Assembly: GCA_002007465.1 (NCBI GenBank)
Contig: LNAC01000103.1
Span: 1,189,981-1,253,980, forward strand
From: Ailurus styani
Taxonomy: Eukaryota; Chordata; Mammalia; Carnivora; Ailuridae
DNA length: 64,000 bases
Direction: 5' to 3'
Position numbers and translations under genes: made by a program. A model generated the notes under the pieces. It saw only the letters and a program-made list of their open reading frames with translations, was not told the origin of the DNA and made no database searches. Within the stretch, counting starts at the first letter, position 1, and each line of letters begins with the position of its first letter. Positions 37,913 through 48,544 of this stretch are shown here, in pieces.

Positions 37913-37945
37913 ATTTGGAACTTTAAAAAAAAACTGCACATTCTA

Positions 37946-38154
37946 GGGATGCCTGGGTGGCTCAGTTGGTTAAGTGTCTGCCTCTGGCTCAGGTCATGAT
38001 CCCAGGGTCCTGGAATTGAGTCCTACGTCAGGTCAGACTCCTTGCTCAGTGGAAGCCTGCTTCACCCTCTGTCTCTGCCTGCTGCTCCCCCTGCTTGTTC
38101 TCTCTCTCTCTCTCTGACAAATAAATAAATAAATAAAATCTTTTAAAAAAAAAT
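37946..38154 (+). mobile_element. Can-SINE, full length
   Basis: Head 'gggatgcctgggtggctcag', 'ctggctcaggtcatgatccc', 'ctgctgctccccctgcttgt', a CT tract and an AAATAAATAAATAAAATC tail. It lies 33 bp from the preceding minus-strand SINE, in opposite orientation. No clear target duplication found. Confidence 0.92.
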
Positions 38155-38476
38155 TTAGACCCTCTGTAGAAAATGTAATCACTGCTTCTGAGAATTGTTG
38201 AAATATTCCTTTTTTTAGATGCCTCTCCATATTTCTGAGGATTTTTTGAAAATATATGTTGAAGGGCATTTTCCTAAGAAATCAACAAGTTCATGGTAAA
38301 ATATTTAAAATACCGACTTTCTCCTAAAAAGAAAATAAGCCTTTCACTAATTGTAATTTTAAATTAGTTTTTTAAATGAAACCTTCCCAAACTTTAAGAT
38401 ATATTTGATAAATGAAATTCATGTTGACTTGTCAAACCTATAGCCAAAGTTTTCAAGTGTTCCTTTATGCTATCCA
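38155..38476. other. Unassigned DNA
   Basis: Nothing recognised. Confidence 0.4.
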
Positions 38477-38735
38477 TGGGGATATCTGGAATAGGAGTGT
38501 TCCAAACAAGGGGAACAAGTGAAAATCCTGGCTGGACTTTGACCTGGCTTATTTGCAACTCATTGAGAAAGGGATAGAGCTTTAGGAGATGAGTTCAGGG
38601 ACACTACAAGGCACTAGAGGATCTTATGTTCTACACAAAGACATTGGAATATCTTTGGATAAAAATAGAAAGCATCAAAAGGCTTGAGCAAAGCAGTGAA
38701 GATCTGAATTGCATTTTAATCAGTATACTTAATTA
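38477..38735 (+). mobile_element. Ancient interspersed repeat, same family as at 35485
   Basis: 'ggatatctggaataggagtg', 'caaggggaacaagtg' and later 'aggcttgagcaaagcagtg' follow the same old repeat as 35485-36110 but cover a more distal part. Borders are approximate. Confidence 0.45.
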
Positions 38736-39974
38736 TTCATTGAAAAAGAAATGCCAGGCATTCCAGATTACTAAGGGACTTATTCCTTTAAAGAATGGAA
38801 TTGAAAAGCTAAAAAGTTTCTCACATTTCAGTGACATTCATAATTCTGGATGTAAATTCAATCTTTAAAATATTTTCTAGTACCTGACCTGGTAAGTGAA
38901 AATCAACCATATGTCACCAAATTCTTCCCCATTTGCCCAAACACAAACCTCTGCCAACTGTACCTTCACTGTGACAAATCAGATAACATAAGAAAATAAA
39001 CAGAAGAAATTCTAGAAATTTGCTTGCTAGGTTTTTTTTGGGGGGGGCGGGACTTGGGGATAGAAGTTAATTTAAACCTAAAGGGAGCAGATTAAGTATA
39101 TTAAGTTTTACATTCTGCTGCTCGATGAACCTAGCAACTTGATGAAGATAAGGACTTTATCAGAGTGGGTCAACACATATTTTAATGTATCAATTAATTT
39201 ATACTTGTGGCTAGGGACATTTTGCTTTTCTAGATACTTGTAGATATTGTATCTTCTTGTGGATGAGTAAGGATAGGTTGTGAAAGGGAGATTGGGACAC
39301 ATACTTAAAACTGTATTGCATGTAATTATGAAAACCATTTACAGTAGTAAGCTGCTAATCCAACTCTCATTTAACTATATTTATGCCTTGCTTGTTTTAT
39401 CTAAAATCTATAAGTTTCTGGGTATTTTTTCCTTACACAGAGACATTTATCTATTTCTAGGTTATTTCTTCCAAAAACATGAACTCAGTGCTTGCAAGTT
39501 GCATTTCAAATGATTCTTCTAAATAAAGACAATTTGTTACCAAAATGTACCAGCTGACAAAATAATTTTCATCCTATTACACATATAAGTCAGGAAGGAA
39601 ATATAGTATAAAATTTAATGGAATTACAGATAAAATCTTATGGTCTAAAATATTGTACAGTTAGAGAAAGTGATTGAAAATACTACATTTCTAAAGGAGA
39701 TGCACATTAGCGTAGTTCCTTGGTCCTCATTTATCACTGTTAGTGAAAATGTGGAATTATAGAACCAGATAGTTTAAAGGAAATTTCAGCAAACATGTCA
39801 TACATACTTCCATGAGTATCCTAAAAAAAACTTTACATTTTTAAAGAGAATGGTGAAATATGCATTGGAAATTTCACATCTGTGAGTTTTCAAAGGACAC
39901 TTTCATAAATTATAATATTCATTTTGCACTAACATAATATGAAGGAGAAAGCACCTATTATTTTCAGCTTACCA
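38736..39974. other. Unassigned DNA
   Basis: No gene seen. A short T8G7-type homopolymer pair lies near 39032-39048. Confidence 0.45.
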
Positions 39975-39986
39975 TTAAGCAATGAA

Positions 39987-40173
39987 TTATTTTTTAAAGA
40001 TTTTATTTATTTATTTGAGAGAGACAGAGCAGGAACAAGGGGAGGGCCAGAGGGAGAGGGGGAAGCAGGTTCCCTGCTGAGGGGGAGCTCAACATGGGAC
40101 TAATATTAAGACTCCAGGATCATGACCTGAGCTGAAGGCAGACACTTAACAGACGGAGCCACCCAGACAACAC
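39987..40173 (-). mobile_element. Can-SINE
   Basis: A poly-T/AAAGATTTTATTTATT start, GA-rich tract, 'gaagcaggttccctgctgag' and a complemented head. A perfect duplication 'ttaagcaatgaa' lies at 39975-39986 and 40174-40185. Confidence 0.93.
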
Positions 40174-40185
40174 TTAAGCAATGAA

Positions 40186-41002
40186 ATAATATCAAAATCC
40201 AAAGTTATCTGTCCAGTAATTAATTGAGACAAGAATAAATTTCTTATCTATGCTATCTTTAATTAGTTCCTCTTTATAACTTCAAATTGCTAAGGGAACA
40301 TGAAAGTGACATTTTAAAGTGAAATTAAATTTATACTTTTGTTTCTATTATTGATTGAATTATTTCTTATATTATTTCCTTGAATGCTAAAGTTATTTTT
40401 TATATATTCTCCTTATTTCAGTTCTAAGCAAAAATAAATATGCAGTATCACTTACTATAGTAGTAAGGTTAAGATGACAAGGTGTAATGTAAATGAAAAC
40501 TGAAAGCCTTTTACTTATATTTGTCTTTACCTTTGTGAACAGGTTCTGGTAATCCTAAGTTTTGGTGCAGCTTTAAATCCAGTTTGAACCTAGTTCCATT
40601 TAATAAACAAACATATGAAAAATTAAATATCTGTTTTTCTCCCCAACAAAGCACAATAGAGTTTGAGAGTTATAAATATTTTTTTTCAAAAGTAAAAGAA
40701 ATGTTCAAAACAGGGATTCCATCTCAGCAATTTGACATGTTAATGGGTTTCCCTTTAATCTCTAGTTATCATAGGCTATTCAACTATAATCTACTTTCCT
40801 CTCATTAACCTGATACTATGCTTTTATATTCTGTGACTCAAAAATCAAAGTTTTTTCATCAATTAATTCAACTGTGCTACACCTAGGATAGTATTTGTTT
40901 TCCAAATACACAAAATATAAAGATTTTATATCTTTTGGATTCTCTAATAAGAGTAGAAATAATCTATAGAATTGAAAATAAATTAAAAACTTTTCCACTT
41001 CA
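40186..41002. other. Unassigned AT-rich DNA
   Basis: No gene seen; frames of up to 74 codons are without motifs. Confidence 0.45.
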
Positions 41003-41130
41003 TTCACTCATTCATTGATTAATAAATATTTACTGAGCTTCTGTATGTGGTGAATATCATATAAAGTATTTAAATACACTGGTGAACTAGGCAAGCTTTC
41101 CATACTGTTCATGGGCAGCTTACTCATAGT
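41003..41130 (+). mobile_element. Ancient interspersed repeat, start region
   Basis: 'cattcactcattcattg...aataaatatttactgagctt' begins the same old repeat seen at 35485. It is quickly truncated. Confidence 0.4.
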
Positions 41131-41452
41131 GTCCATGAAAAGGGGACCAGCAGATGTTGAACACCTCTGAAGCTAAAGAAACTACTGTTAGACACAATCA
41201 ACATATTGGAGGTAATTGAATTCGAGGGGGATAATGAGGTCACTTGAAATAATAAATTTTAAGGGGTTATGTAAAAATTAGATAGTATTTTTTCTAATGT
41301 GTATGTCTGTATAATTTTGTACATGAGAATAAGGCATTTTTAAAATGAATTCAATTTCAATTACATTGTATTAATAAGATTTTACTTAATTTTTAAATGT
41401 TATGTCTTCAACAAGTGTTAGAGTATGATTGATGATTAAAGGGGCAAAGAAG

Positions 41453-41740
41453 GGCACCTGGGTGGCTCAGTGGGTTAAAGCCTCTGCTTTTGGCTCAGGT
41501 CATGATCTCAGGGTCCTGGGATCTAGGTCCACGTCAGGCTCTCTGCTCACGGGGAGCCTGCTTCCTCCTCTCTCTCTGCCTGCCTCTCTGCCTCCTTGTG
41601 ATCTCTCTCTNGTCAGGCTCTCTGCTCACGGGGAGCCTGCTTCCTCGTCTCTCTCTGCCTGCCTCTCTGCCTCCTTGTGATCTCTCTCTCTCTGTGTCAA
41701 ATAAATAAAAATCTTTAAAAAAAATTCCTTTAAAAAAAAT
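41453..41740 (+). mobile_element. Can-SINE, mustelid-type, with false internal duplication
   Basis: Head with 'gtgggttaaagcctctgct' and a 15-bp duplication aaaggggcaaagaag/aaagaggcaaagaag at 41438-41452 and 41741-41755. A single N at 41611 separates two copies of its 78-bp middle and CT tract (41533-41610, 41612-41689; one difference). Without the repeat the element is a normal length of about 210 bp, so the duplication is probably an assembly error. Confidence 0.92.
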
Positions 41741-41884
41741 AAAGAGGCAAAGAAGACAAAGTCTATTAGGGTGAGTATGGATTATTCTATTATTATACCT
41801 GGTTTTTATACTGCTTGGGGAGAAAAAAAAAGTTGATTTCCTAATTTACGTTTAAAAAATATCTAGCAGTCTTAATACTGCTCA

Positions 41885-42120
41885 GAAACAGGATTTCTCA
41901 GTGCTAGGACTGTTGACATTTTGGGCTGGATAGCTTTTTGTTGGGAGGATCTGTTCATGCATCATAGAAATGGTTCATATCAACTCTGGCCTCTGTCCAC
42001 CAAATTCAAATAACTTCCCAAGCTCCTCTCCTCCAATTTGTTGACAACTAAAAATGTCTCTAGACCCTGCCAAATGAACCCTATGTGGGGTGCAAATTGC
42101 CTTGGCTGATAACCAATGAT
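41885..42120. mobile_element. Old DNA transposon remnant (mariner-derived, MARNA-like)
   Basis: The ends 'gatttctcagtgctag' and 'ggctgataaccaatg' are imperfect inverted repeats. The middle has 'gttgacattttgggctggat', 'ctggcctctgtccaccaaat' and 'aaaaatgtctctagaccctg'. Matches an abundant ancient mammalian non-autonomous element. The name is tentative. Confidence 0.55.
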
Positions 42121-42370
42121 TCAGGAAAAACTCTCAGCAGAGCATAGTTTTGATAAAAGTTATTTTGTCCTATTTTATCTTTTGCTTTCAAGGTCTAAAC
42201 ATTTGTATTAGTGTTTTAAAAAATTTAAGTTCAATGGGCATAAATTCATTTTAGAATGTATAATGTATTATTTTATTATTACGTATTGGATATTTTTTAT
42301 TAAATGTAAAATTTTAACAAATGTAAAAAGACACTTTTCCTTAGCTTTGTTAAATGGGTAAAATTGATAA

Positions 42371-42563
42371 AGTTTTTTTTTTTAAGATTTTATTTATTTA
42401 TTTGACAGAGAGAGACACAGTGAGAGAGGGAACACAAGCAGGGGGAGTAGGAGAAGGAGAAGCAGGCTTCCTGCTGAGCAGGGAGGCCCATGAGAGGCTG
42501 GATCCCAGGATCCTGACCTGAGCCTAAGGAAGATGCTTAGCGACTGAGCCACCCAGGTGCCCC
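42371..42563 (-). mobile_element. Can-SINE
   Basis: Poly-T start, GACAGAGAGAGACACAG tract, 'agcaggcttcctgctgagca', then a complemented head ending 'gagccacccaggtgcccc'. No convincing target duplication seen. Confidence 0.92.
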
Positions 42564-45500
42564 GAACCGTTAAACTTCAGATGAGAAACATGCAATTGTC
42601 TCACCTGCCATATAGATACTCTTTTTAAAGTAGATAATCATAGGAGAGCCTTTTATAGCTAGTATTGTTTTAAATAAAGCTAACAAATTTTATAGGCATC
42701 AAAACTTAATTGAAATACATTAACTTGTGCTTATAACTTGAGTATTATCTCATGTAGGCATTTCTATGTTAATAAAATTTATTATTAAGGACTTGTGTGT
42801 GTCTCCTAAAAGTCTATCAAATGTTTTATTTCCATGTTTACCCTTCCACACCTTTTCATGTTTATGTTTGTCATGCTTTGTAAATGTAACCTAGAGGAGT
42901 ATTGGTATTTTTGGAGCTTGCATAGTTGAGAAGAATGAATAGTTACACTGTTAGAATTAATTGCAGTTGCTTTATTGTATTATACCTAGTAAGTAGCCAT
43001 TTAGTTTATACTTGTGAAGTTATCTCCTAATCAATATTTTCATGTGCAATATTCATGGCTATAGTCTACAGATACATGTATTTTTAAAGCAAGAGAAGTA
43101 AAATGAATGACTATTTTATGTCTTAAGGCTTTTTCTCATTATCTCTCAATATGTCATTAATTATCTTCATTTCATTTCCTTAATTATCCTTTATCCCATA
43201 AATGTTATCACTTAGTCATTCAGATTTTCAATGTTAATTTATTTGGAAACTAAGACATGACTTTAAGTTATTACTTAGGAAAGTGACTAATAAAATTTTA
43301 TATTTGGAATAAATTGACCTTCTTTTAATGAGCTAATTATTTATTCACTATACTTGTTGGCAGTCTTTTCTAAGCTATCTCTGGTTTCTTTATACTTAAC
43401 AGGTAATTAAAGGTTTCAAACTAAACACAATATTCCATGTGCAGCCTTACGTCTTTTGGACTTTATGTATTTATATCTTATTGCTAGAAACAATATATTA
43501 TGACAATAGCTATTTCTTATACCACTTACTTAACTTGTAACACTCAGCTAAGCATCTTAGCAGCACCACTTACCAGTGCTGGACAATTTCTCAGATGGAC
43601 ATCAAATTTGTAATAATATTTACTGGTATTTGAGGGATTTCTAAATCCACAGGTACCTTTTGGTTATCTGTGGTTACATGAGACTAGCAAAAATAGGGAT
43701 GCCAATGCATTTGAGAATTTCTTTTTGGCTTTATCCTTTAAGGCATTTAACAACACATTTTAGTGACATTTTGTTAATACCTCCTTTATATTATTACCTT
43801 AATGTTATTTTTCTAAAACTTAATGCCAACTTTTTAAATCATACCAATATCCCATTCTAAACAGGAGAATAATGGAACAGGACTGAGGCTTTTAGGATTA
43901 TAGCAGTAGCTCCCAGACAACTGAAAGGAAATGGATAAAAATGTGTGGAAGCAGAAGCGACAGTCTTAGGAAGGTGCCCATTCAGGTGAGAGGGAGGTGG
44001 CTTATAATAAAAGAGTTATCCCTTGAAATCTTGATGGTAAAAAGTAGAAAGAAACAAGCTGCAGATGTCCAGAGTCATAAATAAATAAACATCTTCAAGC
44101 AGAAGAAACAGTATCCATAACCCCAACATAAACAGGGGTACCATCTAGTAAAGAGAGTGCAATATAAAACAAAGAAATCCAGTAAGTCCAAAAACCCTAT
44201 GAGAACCAGAACTTCCAGAAACTGCCTGTTTCTTTTCTTTTCTTTCTTTCTTTCTTTTTTTTTTTCTTTTACATTTCTGACCCAAAAGCTTGAACAGTAG
44301 CTCTTAGGACAGATATACTTGAAAATAAATTGAATACTTGTAAATTCTCTTGGCCAGAAGATTGTGCTGGAAATCTGCTAATTCTTACACCTTGGTTTAG
44401 GTAAAAACATTCATATGGGACTTAAGGCATCACTGAAATATGAAGGAAGTGATCCATGGTAAATGCCAGAGTCCTACCTCATGACCAGACCTTTGTCTCT
44501 TTGTAGCTTCTCTTCCTCTCCTGTCATCTGAGTCATATCTACTCCCAGTATCTACCATCAAAGGTTGTAGTATTCATCAAAGTTACTAATTACCACTGAT
44601 AATTATCTATTAACATGTCTTACCACATTTCCACAGTTAAAGGTTACTAACCCCAGGAATTAAAATATTTTTAAAAGTATGGCTTTTATAGTCAGTAATA
44701 GATAATCATTTTTGTAGTATTGCTAAAATACTTTTAGCATATAAATATCAGAAATTTTACCTCCCTTCATAATGCCTGGTATGATAATCACCAATGAATA
44801 ATTAGAGATATCCTTATAAACTCAAACTAAGCAAACCATACTTGTGAGTAATAAGATGCAACATTTCTCTCTATTGAAGTCCTCTGTTTATTTAGGGCAA
44901 GTTAACAAAGTATCAGTGGGCTCTTACTTAGAATTGCTGCCATTTTCTTTTACTCTCATCTGTAAAAACCAGTTGTAAAATAGGAGTTCCAATCACAGGA
45001 AGAGAAGTGGAATAAATGTACTTTGCTCTACAGCATTTGAAAAATGTAAAACTAATTCCAAATCTCTATTAATCTGGTACAACAGAGATATATCATTTCA
45101 GTCATCAATTTCAGCTTTTTTTTTTTTTAGTCATATCACCTTTTTATATTCTTACAGAGGTCCTAGGGTTTTTTAAAATCTGTCAAAATTTCAGAGAAGT
45201 CCTCTATTTCTATCTTCCTATGGGTTATTGACTCCTCCCTTGAAAATCAATGATGACTTTGCAGCTTCTGTGCTCTTCTTGAAAGAATGGAAATTGGCCC
45301 AGTATTCAGCCTCCCTAAGCAATGAGAAGGTATATTCCCTCTGAAGATATACCATCTACTCCAGGGAAAATGCCAATATGATGAATGGCCAACAAATCTG
45401 GTGAAAATAGGGAATAAAATTTAACTGGCTAAAAGACAATTTACTGAGTGCCAGGTCATTACATTGAAAAACTTACCTATTTACCAAATATTATATTTTC

Positions 45501-46326
45501 TATGTATTTGTAAAATTCACAATGTCTATAGAATATTATAGCTTTCACAGCATTTGAGTCTATCTCCTAAATTATAATTGGCAGGTTCAGAGTTACAATT
45601 TAATTCTAATTGTAATTTCTTTTCTATTCACCTGCTGCAGTTTTGCCACAGCATTTCCATTGTGAACAAACTACAGAGTACTCTGGCTTTTGCAGAGGTC
45701 AGACTTATGATATTTGGGAATGCATTTCTTGTGAGTTTTGACTTACAAGTGTTTACAAAGAGTGAATGTCAATGCATTTGTAAATCATGAAATTTTCTCA
45801 ATTTCAACACATTTTCCATCCCAATCTAGAAATACAATTGACCTTATCAAATATAGTTTGTGTACATTGAAAAAAAACTTGAGATGTTCAGTGTCTGAAA
45901 TATGAATGCATACACATTGACATTCAACTCAGCTAACCCTCAAAACCACAGCTAACTGGCTGAATCAGTGGTCTGAGATGTAAAAGATACACACATTAAA
46001 AATAAAAGTGAACAGAACAAAAACTTCAACAATATTCAAAGATTGTTGAAACCATCCCATGTAGTAAAATTTGCCAAAAACTTTGCAAATATTTAACAGG
46101 AACTTATTTTGTGATAACATGTAACTTGACAAGCATAATGAGTTGTTTTGAGTAACTTCTCCAACAGGACACTTAGCAAGGTCTCATAAATAAGCTTGGG
46201 CTTTCACGTACATATAAAACTAAGACTTGTTTGTAGTAGCTTCCCCTACCTATCTTGCAAAAACTTCTTAGGCAATGATATATGAACAGCCTGATTCTTT
46301 GGAATGGAAGAGGAAAACGTTTAATG
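42564..46326. other. Long unassigned AT-rich segment
   Basis: No gene seen over 3.7 kb. Contains a pyrimidine-rich microsatellite at 44229-44271. No domain in any short frame. Confidence 0.45.
44229..44271. repeat. (TTTC)n / poly-T tract
   Basis: TTTTC units passing into TTTC units and then a T run. Confidence 0.9.
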
Positions 46327-46335
46327 AAAATGGAA

Positions 46336-46461
46336 GGGGCGCCTGGGTGGCTCAGTTGGTTAAGATGTTCTCTCTCCCTCTGCCTGCCGCTCTGCTTACT
46401 TGTGCTCTCTCCCTGTGTCTCTGTCAAATAAATAAATAAAATCTTTAAAAATAAATAAATA
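46336..46461 (+). mobile_element. Can-SINE, internally deleted (126 bp)
   Basis: The head ('ggggcgcctgggtggctcag' to 'gttaag') joins directly to the distal CT-rich part and AATAAATAAAATCTTT tail; about 90 bp of the middle are lost. Duplication 'aaaatggaa' at 46327-46335 and 46462-46470. Confidence 0.93.
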
Positions 46462-46470
46462 AAAATGGAA

Positions 46471-46829
46471 AATAAAGTTTAAAAATTTAAGATATGGAAA
46501 ACAAATACAAATTTAAATTTCTATGCATCATTTTGCTACTTCAGAAAACAATGAAATTACAAACAACGTACTTGTAACAAATTATGTAAACCATAAGTGA
46601 AAATGATCAACCCATCAAATGATTGATGCTGTGATCAATACCTGCACTGCAAAATTACTTAAAATGCTTTGGGCTAAAGAAATCAGATTGTATTAGTTCA
46701 TTGCCCATTCTATAAGAGTAAATAATGTATACCTTCTCAATGTTTAATTGTTGCTGAACTGTATCTGCTTGATATTTTTAGTGAAATGTTACATCTACTC
46801 TCCTTTTCAAAGGTCAAAAAGGAAAGGGT
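46471..46829. other. Unassigned DNA
   Basis: No repeat or gene recognised. It may include the 3' end of the pseudogene that follows on the minus strand. Confidence 0.4.
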
Positions 46830-47930
46830 TTAGGAAAAAGACATTTGAGAGTATGATAAAAGACCCATGAAACACATATTTTGGAGTAAACTTGCGGCTT
46901 GTTTCTTCCACTGTTGAAGCTGTTTAAGGAAGCGGGCGAACTCACCGCTTTTGTATTCTTCAGACAAGTTTATTAGAGGCCATTGAAAGAAATTCCTTGC
47001 TTCTCTTGGATTACAACACACTTTGAACCCAAATCCAATAAATCACTCGTATTTTCAAGTTTATTTGCAATTGTAATTTAAGCACAATTTCAACACCATC
47101 AATAAGGTTATGGTGTAGCCTTGCAGCATACAGAACAAGAATGCAAATTTGCTGCTCAATATCATCGTTAATGGATTTTTTTCTTTTGAGCTCTTCGTGC
47201 TTTTGTTATGCATTTTCTAAATCAACCACTGCTAAAATTGTCCGTGCAGTGCTCCCTGGTTACATCGAAGTGATCTTACTCTACTCATACCTACTTTGCC
47301 TACAGCCTGCCACATCAGACTTCATTGTGCATTCCACTCTAGTGCCTTCGTCAGCTCTGGTGCACTGGTCATGACCGTCACTGGTGTGCAGCCAGCGTTT
47401 CTGCGTTCTAGATGCTTTCATTGTGCATCTTCTCTAGATTTTAGGAAATGTTCTTTTTTTTTTTTAAGATTTTTATTTATTTATTTGACACAGAGAGGAG
47501 AGAGGAGGAAGCAGGCTCCCTGCTGAGCAGAGAGCCCGATGCGGGCCTCGATCCTAGGACCCTGAGATCATGACCTGAGCCGAAGGCAGAGGCTTTAGCC
47601 CACTGAGCCACCCAGGCGCCTAGGAAATGTTCTTATAAGAGTTCAACATGACCGTTCAGCTGATCTGGGGTTTTAACTGTGAATTTGCCTAAATTTCATC
47701 TTGTGATTTTATCCAGCCTCCCACGCAATGCATAGATTCTCTTTTTAACATTTGGGATCAAGACAGGCTGAAACTGAAGCAAATTCTCAGACTCATTTGC
47801 AGCATCAGTTTCAAATGCAGCAAGTGAGAGCGCTGGCCAGTGATGTGATACTCCTGGAATTATGTGTAACATTTGTTCAATTAGTGAAATGTCAAGTCAT
47901 TTTTCCTGAGGAAAGATAATTAAATGTGTG
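46830..47930 (-). pseudogene. Unidentified processed-pseudogene-like remnant, split by a SINE
   Basis: I do not recognise the parent. Minus-strand translation gives protein-like runs broken by stops and frameshifts: LSLAAFETDAANESENLLQF around 47800, KHEELKRKKSINDDIEQQIC at 47143-47202, and a 63-codon frame at 46830-47021 rich in Glu, Lys and Gln. The composition suggests a helical, partly coiled-coil protein. The region is much richer in CpG than its flanks and has no visible introns, which favours a retrocopy. A SINE at 47456-47620 interrupts it. No A tail or target duplication was confirmed. Unique non-coding DNA remains possible. Confidence 0.45.
47456..47620 (-). mobile_element. Can-SINE, mustelid-type, slightly shortened
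   Basis: Poly-T start, GACACAGAGAGGAGAG tract (shortened GA region), 'gaagcaggctccctgctgag' and a complemented mustelid-type head. A perfect 14-bp duplication 'taggaaatgttctt' (47442-47455, 47621-47634) shows it inserted into the antisense pseudogene. Confidence 0.95.
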
Positions 47931-47956
47931 TGGTTATAATGATAATAATGTTGATG

Positions 47957-48150
47957 AGGGTGCCTGGTGGCTCAGTGGGTTAAAGCCTCTGCCTTAGGCT
48001 CAGGTCATGATCTCAGGGTCCTGGGATCGACGCCCACATCGGGCTCCCTGCTTGGCAGGGAGCCTGCTTCCTCATCTCTCTCTGCCTCTCTGCCTACTTG
48101 TGATCTCTCTCTCTCTGTGTCAAATAAATAAATAAAATCTTTAAAAAAAA
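47957..48150 (+). mobile_element. Can-SINE, mustelid-type, young
   Basis: Near-consensus head 'gtgggttaaagcctctgcct', CT tract and A tail. Duplication 'ataatgttgatg' at 47945-47956 and 48151-48162. A third copy of this 12-mer at 48249-48260 exists only because of the N-join duplication downstream. Confidence 0.95.
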
Positions 48151-48343
48151 ATAATGTTGATGGTCTGAGGGGATATACTGCAAAGGAGAGAAGGATCCAT
48201 GTTTGAGCATCAGAAATTGAAATATTATGTATAACTTGGACAAAANAAATAATGTTGATGGTCTGAGGGGATATACTGCATAGGAGAGAAGGATCCATGT
48301 TTGAGCATCAGAAATTGAAATATTATGTATAACTTGGACAAAA
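48149..48343. repeat. 97-bp direct duplication around a single N
   Basis: 48149-48245 and 48247-48343 are identical except gcaaaggag versus gcataggag, with one N at 48246 between them. Same architecture as at 17517 and 41611. Best read as unmerged contig ends or two haplotypes. Confidence 0.85.
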
Positions 48344-48511
48344 ACTAGACTTTAAGATTTGGAATCATAAAAAAGAAAAAATAATTCCAGCAACGTAAAG
48401 ATTTTAGAATAGATGCCAACCCTCTAAAACTAGGAATTAGACACTGTAGGTGCCATTTAGAGTCTTCTCTTTCATGCAAAGAAAACAGGCATGTGTGTGC
48501 TCTCACACATA

Positions 48512-48536
48512 TACACTCACACACACACACACACAC
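48512..48536. repeat. (CA)n short microsatellite
   Basis: About ten CA units after 'atatacact'; produces spurious Cys-Val and His-Thr frames on the two strands. Confidence 0.9.
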
Positions 48537-48544
48537 GCTTGGCA

